Below, piece by piece: positions 57,091 through 64,000 of a stretch of DNA of 64,000 nucleotides. Positions within the stretch are counted from its first letter, which is position 1. Each line of letters opens with the position of its first letter. Source of the stretch: Sinomonas sp. ASV486 (GTDB lineage Bacteria > Actinomycetota > Actinomycetes > Actinomycetales > Micrococcaceae); assembly GCF_030908215.1 (NCBI RefSeq), contig NZ_JAVFJK010000008.1, positions 160,543-224,542 of the forward strand, given 5' to 3'. The notes below the pieces were generated by a model. That model was not told the DNA's origin, made no database searches, and saw only the letters and a program-made list of their open reading frames with translations. A program made the translations under genes and the position numbers.

Positions 57091-58812
57091 CTACTTTACC
57101 GGGACAATGTCGTCGGCTCCCATGCGCGCGGCCTCGGCCGACTCGTCGTCCGGCTGCTGCTGGCTCAGCCGCTCGGCCTCGACGCGGGCGAGGTAGTGCG
57201 CCACCTCGGTGTCGCGCTGGGTTTGGCTCCAGCCCAGCAGCGGGGCCATGAGGTCCGCGACGACCGGCGCGGCGGACACGCCACGGTCCCATGCCTCGAT
57301 CGAGATGCGGGTACGCCGCGTCAGCACGTCCTCGATGTGCCGGGCACCCTCGTGGGTCGTCGCGTAGACCGCCTCGGCCTGCAGGTAGTCGTCCGCTCCC
57401 GGGAGCGGCTCGCCGAGTTCGGGACGCTCACTGACCAGATCGAGCACCTCGCCGGTGAGCGAGCCGAACCGGTGCAGGAGGTGCTCTACCCGGGCCACGT
57501 GGACACCGGCCTGCTCCGCGAGGCGGTGCCGGCGGTTCCAGACCGCCCGGTAGCCGTCTGCCCCCACGAGCGGGATCCGGTCCGTGCACGAGGCAGGGAC
57601 CTTCTCGTCCAAGGTGCGGGTGGCCTCATCGACTGCGTCCTTCGCCATGACGCGGTAGGTCGTGAACTTGCCGCCGGCGATCAGGACGAGCCCCGGGACG
57701 GGATGCGCGACGACGTGTTCCCGGCTGAGCTTGGTCGTGGATTCGCTCTCGCCGGCCAGGAGCGGCCGAAGTCCCGCATAGACGCCCTCGACATCCTCAC
57801 GGGTGAGCGGCCGTTTGAGGATCTTGTTGACGTGCCCGAGGATGTAGTCGATGTCGGTGCCCGAGGCCGCGGGGTGTGCCTTCTCGAGCCTCCAGTCGGT
57901 GTCCGTGGTGCCGATGATCCAGTGCCGGCCCCACGGGATGACGAAGAGGACGGACTTCTCCGTGCGGAGGATGAGCCCGACCGTGGACTGGAACCGGTCC
58001 CGAGGAACGACGAGGTGGACGCCCTTGGACGCGCGGACCTTGAGCTGGCCCCGGTCCGTGACCATGCCCTGGGTCTCGTCGGTCCACACGCCGGTCGCGT
58101 TGATAACCTGCTTCGCGCGCACGTTGAATTCGGAGCCATCCTCCTGGTTCTTCACGCGCGCGCCCACGACGCGCTCGCCCTCGCGGAGGAAGTCGACCAC
58201 CGCAACACGGTTCGCAGCGTGCGCCCCGTACTGCGCCGCGGTGCGGACGAGCATTGCAACCATGCGGGCGTCGTCGACCTGCCCGTCGTAGTACCGGATC
58301 GAGCCGATCATGGCGTCCTCGCGCAGGCTCGGTGCTGCCCGGAGTGTGCCGCGCCGGAACAGGTGCTTGTGGATCGGCAGACCCGTTCCGTGGCCGTTCG
58401 TGAGGCCGAGCGTGTCGTACAGGACCATGCCGGCGCCCACGTACGGCCGTTCCCAGAACCGCCGCGTGAGGGGGTACAGGAAAGGGACCGGGTGCACGAG
58501 ATGCGGTGCGATCCTCTGGAGCAGGAGTCCGCGCTCCTGGAGCGCCTCCTGGACCAGTCCGAAGTCCAGCATCTCAAGGTAGCGCAGGCCGCCATGGATC
58601 AGCTTGGACGAGCGGGACGACGTTCCCGACGCCCAGTCGCGGGTCTCGACGATCCCCACCTCGAGCCCCCGGGTCACCGCGTCGAGCGCGGACCCGGCGC
58701 CCACGACCCCGCCGCCCACGATCAGGACGTCGAGTTCGCGGCCAGGCTGGGTGCTCTCCCTGAGCCTCGCGAGTGAGGCCTCGCGGTAGTCCGGGCTGAG
58801 CTTTGCTGTCAT
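57091..58812 (-). CDS. glpD: Glycerol-3-phosphate dehydrogenase (FAD)
   Basis: 573 residues from ATG 58812; membrane-associated flavoenzyme that oxidises glycerol 3-phosphate to dihydroxyacetone phosphate. FAD motif LDVLIVGGGVVGAGSALDAV, GTSSRSSKLIHGGLRYLE, NATGVWTDE, and a C-terminal domain with RVEHLLHRFGSLTGEVLDLV. Followed closely by the EIIA-like gene. Confidence 0.95.
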   Translation of the reverse strand: MTAKLSPDYREASLARLRESTQPGRELDVLIVGGGVVGAGSALDAVTRGLEVGIVETRDWASGTSSRSSKLIHGGLRYLEMLDFGLVQEALQERGLLLQRIAPHLVHPVPFLYPLTRRFWERPYVGAGMVLYDTLGLTNGHGTGLPIHKHLFRRGTLRAAPSLREDAMIGSIRYYDGQVDDARMVAMLVRTAAQYGAHAANRVAVVDFLREGERVVGARVKNQEDGSEFNVRAKQVINATGVWTDETQGMVTDRGQLKVRASKGVHLVVPRDRFQSTVGLILRTEKSVLFVIPWGRHWIIGTTDTDWRLEKAHPAASGTDIDYILGHVNKILKRPLTREDVEGVYAGLRPLLAGESESTTKLSREHVVAHPVPGLVLIAGGKFTTYRVMAKDAVDEATRTLDEKVPASCTDRIPLVGADGYRAVWNRRHRLAEQAGVHVARVEHLLHRFGSLTGEVLDLVSERPELGEPLPGADDYLQAEAVYATTHEGARHIEDVLTRRTRISIEAWDRGVSAAPVVADLMAPLLGWSQTQRDTEVAHYLARVEAERLSQQQPDDESAEAARMGADDIVPVK

Positions 58813-58909
58813 GGTCCGATGCCCCTCTGCCTCGATGAAGCCCTGACGAAGAATCACGCCTACACGAGAGTCTAGGCGGGCCGGGCAAGCCGCGCCGGGC
58901 GCGGCCGGG

Positions 58910-60043
58910 TCAGCGCTGGTAGGGAGAGACGACCACGTCGACGCGCTGGAATTCCTTCAGGTCGGAGTAGCCGGAGGTGGCCATGGCGCGCCGGAGCATC
59001 CCCAGGAGGTTGCTCGTGCCGTCGGCGTGGTGGCCGGGGCCGAAGAGGACCTCCTCCATCGGGCCCACGGTCCCGACGTTGACGCGCTCGCCGCGCGGCG
59101 TCTCGGAATGGTGGGCCTCCGCACCCCAGTGCCATCCGTGGCCGGGAGCCTCCTCGGCGCGGGCCAGGGCCGAGCCGAGCATGACGGCGTCGGCGCCCAT
59201 CGCGATCGCCTTGACGATGTCGCCCGAGGTGCCCATGCCGCCGTCGGCAATCACGTGCACGTACCGGCCGCCCGACTCGTCCATGTAGTCGCGCCGGGCC
59301 GCGGCGACGTCGCTGATGGCCGAGGCGAGCGGAGAGTGGATTCCGAGCGCGCGGCGGGTGGTCGTCGTCGCGCCGCCCCCGAAGCCGACCAGCACGCCCG
59401 CGGCGCCCGTGCGCATGAGGTGCAGTGCGGGGGTGTAGCCGGCGGCGCCGCCCACGATCACCGGAACATCGAGCTCATAGATGAACTTCTTGAGGTTCAG
59501 GGGCTCCTGGTTCTTGGAGACGTGCTCTGCGGAGACGGTGGTGCCACGGATCACGAAGAGGTCGACGCCGGCCGCGAGCACCGTCTTGTAGTGCTGGACC
59601 GTGCCCGACGGCGTGAGCGCGCCCGCGACCGTGACACCCGACTCGCGGATCTGGGCCAGTCGTGCGGTGATGAGCTCGGGCTGGACGGGCGCCGCGTAGA
59701 TCTCCTGGAGGTGGCGCGTGACGGTGGGGCTCGAGGGCTCGCCCGCCAGCCCGCGGATCTCGGCCAGGACGAGCTCCGGGTCCTCATAGCGGGTCCAGAG
59801 GCCCTCGAGGTCGAGGACGCCCAGCCCGCCGAGCCTGCCGAGCGTGATGGCGGCCGAGGGGGACATGACCGAGTCCATGGGCGCCGCGATCACGGGCATC
59901 CCGAAGTGGTACGCGTCGATCTGCCACGAGATGGAGACGTCCTGGGGGTCACGAGTGCGGCGGTTCGCCACGATCGCGATGTCATCCAGGGAATATGCGC
60001 GGCGTCCGCGCTTGCCGCGGCCGATCTCGATCTCGTAAGTCAC
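58910..60043 (-). CDS. guaB3: GuaB3-family IMP dehydrogenase-like protein
   Basis: 377 residues from GTG 60043, with AGGTAGG upstream; a TTG at 60064 would add seven residues. It has the IMPDH barrel (ISWQIDAYHFGMPVIAAPMDSVMSP, VIADGGMGTSGDIVKAIAMGADAVMLGS) but no CBS domains, and the catalytic loop reads GFGGGATTTTRRALG with no cysteine. GuaB3 proteins are widespread in actinobacteria with debated activity. It lies 45-66 bp after guaB. Confidence 0.93.
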   Translation of the reverse strand: MTYEIEIGRGKRGRRAYSLDDIAIVANRRTRDPQDVSISWQIDAYHFGMPVIAAPMDSVMSPSAAITLGRLGGLGVLDLEGLWTRYEDPELVLAEIRGLAGEPSSPTVTRHLQEIYAAPVQPELITARLAQIRESGVTVAGALTPSGTVQHYKTVLAAGVDLFVIRGTTVSAEHVSKNQEPLNLKKFIYELDVPVIVGGAAGYTPALHLMRTGAAGVLVGFGGGATTTTRRALGIHSPLASAISDVAAARRDYMDESGGRYVHVIADGGMGTSGDIVKAIAMGADAVMLGSALARAEEAPGHGWHWGAEAHHSETPRGERVNVGTVGPMEEVLFGPGHHADGTSNLLGMLRRAMATSGYSDLKEFQRVDVVVSPYQR

Positions 60044-60071
60044 GGCACCTACCTTAGTCGACAAGCGGAGC

Positions 60072-60101
60072 CCGGCCGCGCGCCCGATCGCGCGCGGCCG
60101 G
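60072..60101 (-). promoter_or_regulatory. Hairpin between guaB and guaB3
   Basis: A perfect 12-bp stem (CCGGCCGCGCGC, loop CCGATC) lies 8 nt beyond the guaB stop. It may end or attenuate guaB transcription before guaB3; a T-run is absent. Confidence 0.5.
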
Positions 60102-60109
60102 CGGCGCGG

Positions 60110-61723
<1,614 letters not shown>

Positions 61724-61730
61724 CTAAACT

Positions 61731-61736
61731 TCCGCA
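61731..61736 (-). promoter_or_regulatory. Candidate -10 element of guaB
   Basis: The minus-strand hexamer TAGGAT lies about 107 bp upstream of guaB in a locally AT-richer patch (TTTAGGATAG). No good -35 box is seen. The rest of the 186-bp gap to the acyltransferase gene shows nothing else recognisable. Confidence 0.35.
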
Positions 61737-61810
61737 GGGGCCCCCGGAATTCCGCGAACGGGCCCGGGTGATGAACCACACACCTCACCGGCCCGCGGCC
61801 AGCCAGGACA

Positions 61811-63850
61811 TCAGATGAATCCGGCCGCGGTGAGCCGCTCCCCGAGCGCGGTCGACATCGACGCCGCGTACGTCCGGCTCAGGTGGTTGTTGTCCAGGAA
61901 GACGAACATGTTACCGATGGCTCCGCGGCACACGCCAGCGGGGCAGATGAGATCCGTCATGTCGATCTGCGCGAACCGGTCGGTGTGCGCCGCGGCGAAC
62001 GCGGCCAGCGGGTCCTCCGAAGCCAGGACCGAGGACTGAGCCGGCGTGCACTCCGCCGCGTCGGCGCCGGTGCGCACCACGCAGTCGGCCATGTTGAAGG
62101 TGAAGCGGGGGTTGTCGCGGATCGCGACGACGCTCGTCCCCTTCGCGGTCAGGGCCGCGACGGTGGCGTCCAGGCCGGGGGTCAGCGTCTCGGCGGACGA
62201 CGACGCCGCGGCCACGGTGCCGACCATGAAGACCGATCCCGGAGGGTTGGCAGCGAGATAGGCCGCCACGGAAGCGTTGAACGAGTCGCAGTCGGCGTTG
62301 CCTGACGCCACGCCGGGGATGTACACACAGCCGCCCTTGAGCAGGGACACGACCCGCAGGCCGTGCTCCTCGGCCACGGGCTCGAGCGCCGCCATCCACT
62401 GTTCGGCGTGCGAGTCCCCCACGACCACGATGGTCTTGGCCTCGTTCGCCGCGATGGCGTTCATCGCGCAGGAGCCCGCCAGCGGTGTGGGCAGCTTGAG
62501 GTCCGACGAGCACGCCTTCGGCAGCGAGTACCAGTCGTTCGGGAGGTTCTGCGCCAGTGGGAGGAGGCTCGCCGTCGGCGAGGCCTGATCGGTGTAGCCC
62601 GGGTCGAGCGCCTCGGCTCCGGGATTGTCGACGGCGGCCCTCGCCTCGGCCTGTCCGGCGGTCGTCGTCACCGTGCCCTGGACGGCGGCGATCGGCACGA
62701 GCGCGACGGCGATGCACGCGGCGACTCCTGCGAACCCGTTGCGCACGCGGAGCTCGGGCCAGCGCCAGGCACGCCACGGCGCGTCAACGAACCGTGTGGT
62801 CAGGTACGCGAGGACGAGGGCGACGAGGATCGCTGCGCCCCCGAGGAGCCACCCAGCCCGGCCCCGTTCGCGCCAGGTGAGGGCAATGACGAGCACGGGC
62901 CAGTGCCAGAGGTACAGGCCGTAGGAGATGTCGCCCAGCCTGCGCAGCGGCTTCGAGGCCAGAAGGCGGTGCACGCCGAACCGACCGCCCTGCTGCGCCG
63001 CGAGGATCACGGCGGCCGCGGCCAGGGTGGGCCACAGGGCGACGGCCCCCGGGAACACGCCCTCGACGTCCAGGACGAGCCCGCACGCGACGATGGCCGC
63101 GAGGCCGCCCCAGCCCAGGACGAACGCCGTGCGCCGGCCAAGCCGCACGCGGTCAACCACGAGCGCGAGGAGGCTCCCTAGCGCGAACTCCCACACCCTG
63201 GCGGGCAGGGAGAAGTACGCCTGCTCCTGGTCAACCGCTGTGTACCAGACCGAGAACGCGAAGGATACGGCGAAGACCGCTGCGAAGCCCGAGGCGAGGA
63301 CCTTCTCGTAGGCGAGGGGGCGGCCGCGCCGCAGTCTCGGTGCGAGCGCCCCGAACGCCACGAACAGGAGCGGGAAGAGGATGAAGATCTGGCCCTGGAT
63401 CGAGAGGGACCAGAAATGCTGGAACGGGCTCGCGAGCGCGTGGTCCTGAGCGTAGTAGTCCACGGCATCCCGCTGGAGGACCCAGTTCTCGGCATACGTG
63501 AGCGAGGCGAAGCCCTCCTCGAGCACGGCGGACCAGCGCGTGGCCGGGAGGAACACGACCGCGGCGATCACCGTCCCCGCGATCGTCACCGCGGCGGCCG
63601 GGAGAAGCCGGCGGAACACATGCAGCCAGTGCCTGAGCAGGTGGGTGGGTTCGCCTCGCCGGTGGCGGGCCACGAACTGGCCGGTCATGAGGAACGCGGA
63701 GACCATGAGGAACACGTCAACTCCGCCGGAAACGCGCCCGAGCCACACGTGGTACAGCACCACCAGCGCAACGCCGACGGCCCTCAGGCCCTGGATCTCC
63801 GGCCGGAAGACGCGACCCCTGCTTCCAGCCCTGTGTCCCTCGGCCACCAC
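61811..63850 (-). CDS. Membrane acyltransferase (family 3) with C-terminal SGNH domain
   Basis: 679 residues from GTG 63850. The N-terminal half has about ten membrane helices of the OafA/acyltransferase-3 fold: IQGLRAVGVALVVLYHVWLG with the catalytic His, GGVDVFLMVSAFLMTGQF, and FWSLSIQGQIF where most relatives read VEEQF. The C-terminal extracytoplasmic domain is SGNH-like, with VVVGDSHAEQWMAAL holding the Ser and DNNHLSRTY the Asp/His pair. Such enzymes O-acetylate peptidoglycan, teichoic acids or exopolysaccharides; the acceptor is unknown. The 150 bases beyond the gene to the window end contain nothing recognisable. Confidence 0.9.
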   Translation of the reverse strand: MVAEGHRAGSRGRVFRPEIQGLRAVGVALVVLYHVWLGRVSGGVDVFLMVSAFLMTGQFVARHRRGEPTHLLRHWLHVFRRLLPAAAVTIAGTVIAAVVFLPATRWSAVLEEGFASLTYAENWVLQRDAVDYYAQDHALASPFQHFWSLSIQGQIFILFPLLFVAFGALAPRLRRGRPLAYEKVLASGFAAVFAVSFAFSVWYTAVDQEQAYFSLPARVWEFALGSLLALVVDRVRLGRRTAFVLGWGGLAAIVACGLVLDVEGVFPGAVALWPTLAAAAVILAAQQGGRFGVHRLLASKPLRRLGDISYGLYLWHWPVLVIALTWRERGRAGWLLGGAAILVALVLAYLTTRFVDAPWRAWRWPELRVRNGFAGVAACIAVALVPIAAVQGTVTTTAGQAEARAAVDNPGAEALDPGYTDQASPTASLLPLAQNLPNDWYSLPKACSSDLKLPTPLAGSCAMNAIAANEAKTIVVVGDSHAEQWMAALEPVAEEHGLRVVSLLKGGCVYIPGVASGNADCDSFNASVAAYLAANPPGSVFMVGTVAAASSSAETLTPGLDATVAALTAKGTSVVAIRDNPRFTFNMADCVVRTGADAAECTPAQSSVLASEDPLAAFAAAHTDRFAQIDMTDLICPAGVCRGAIGNMFVFLDNNHLSRTYAASMSTALGERLTAAGFI

Positions 63851-64000
63851 GCGCGCCCACTCCTCAGTCCCCGCGCCCGACCGTATTGGCCTTGACGCTC
63901 CCGCCCTCCATTCCCCCGTGCGAGCCTGTGCGTACGTTGTGAGGGACGTTGCCCCCCGATGTGAAGATGCCGCTGTGGCGGCCGGGACGCACGACGGCGG

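Noticed and set aside
58880..58905. GC palindrome between guaB3 and glpD as a terminator
   Set aside because: The stem is only about 7 bp with no T-run, within what is expected by chance in such GC-rich sequence.

Overview
The window is high-GC chromosomal DNA (roughly 68-70% G+C by eye) with dense, short-spaced genes, frequent GTG starts and ATGA/GTGA stop-start overlaps. Gene content and order (ychF-rmuC-ispH-xseA-xseB, galU next to a 5-formyl-THF cyclo-ligase and an FmdB-type protein, guaB-guaB3-glpD-SURF1-guaA, a phosphoketolase) fit an actinobacterium of the Micrococcaceae, Arthrobacter- or Sinomonas-like. The genus is inferred from style, not proven.

Layout. 1-7.3 kb: a dipeptide/oligopeptide ABC transporter on the minus strand (binding lipoprotein, two permeases, a fused double ATPase cut by the window edge), interrupted by a PH-domain membrane gene on the other strand. 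7.5-10 kb: phosphoketolase. 10.4-19.2 kb: an accessory island. It has a large serine recombinase, an AlpA-like HTH protein, tiny coupled ORFs, a DnaB-N/RecA-type ATPase, a dense GGGCAC iteron field that looks like a replication origin, and a single HK97-type major capsid gene with no other head, packaging or tail gene. It ends in a lower-GC three-gene cassette read here as a toxin-antitoxin-SecB-chaperone (TAC) module. The whole resembles a phage satellite or mini-prophage.

19.2-28.5 kb: housekeeping genes (ychF, rmuC, ispH, xseAB, ppk2, alaA). A 949-bp convergent gap between rmuC and ispH holds two copies of a 120-bp palindromic element followed by 17 units of a 21-bp tandem repeat. 28.6-32 kb: a four-gene osmoprotectant ABC importer. 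32-42 kb: an N-acetylglucosamine-kinase-like protein, nitronate monooxygenase, an aldo/keto reductase, and regulator/MFS pairs (LysR/MFS, ArsR-like/MFS, Lrp/MFS) with visible operator-like repeats, then corA. 42.3-49 kb: mdh, DUF805, tRNA-Ala(CGC), a GNAT acetyltransferase, galU, a folate enzyme, an FmdB-type protein and a SAF-domain protein. 49-53.4 kb: a 1443-residue helicase-like protein with an altered Walker A and a C-terminal endonuclease-like domain. 53.5-61.6 kb: purine and glycerol metabolism (guaA, DUF3817, SURF1, an EIIA-type protein, glpD, guaB3, guaB). 61.8-63.9 kb: a membrane acyltransferase with an SGNH domain.

The points most worth follow-up are the capsid-only satellite with its iteron origin, the TAC module next to it, the repeat-filled rmuC-ispH gap, and the degenerate helicase-nuclease fusion.
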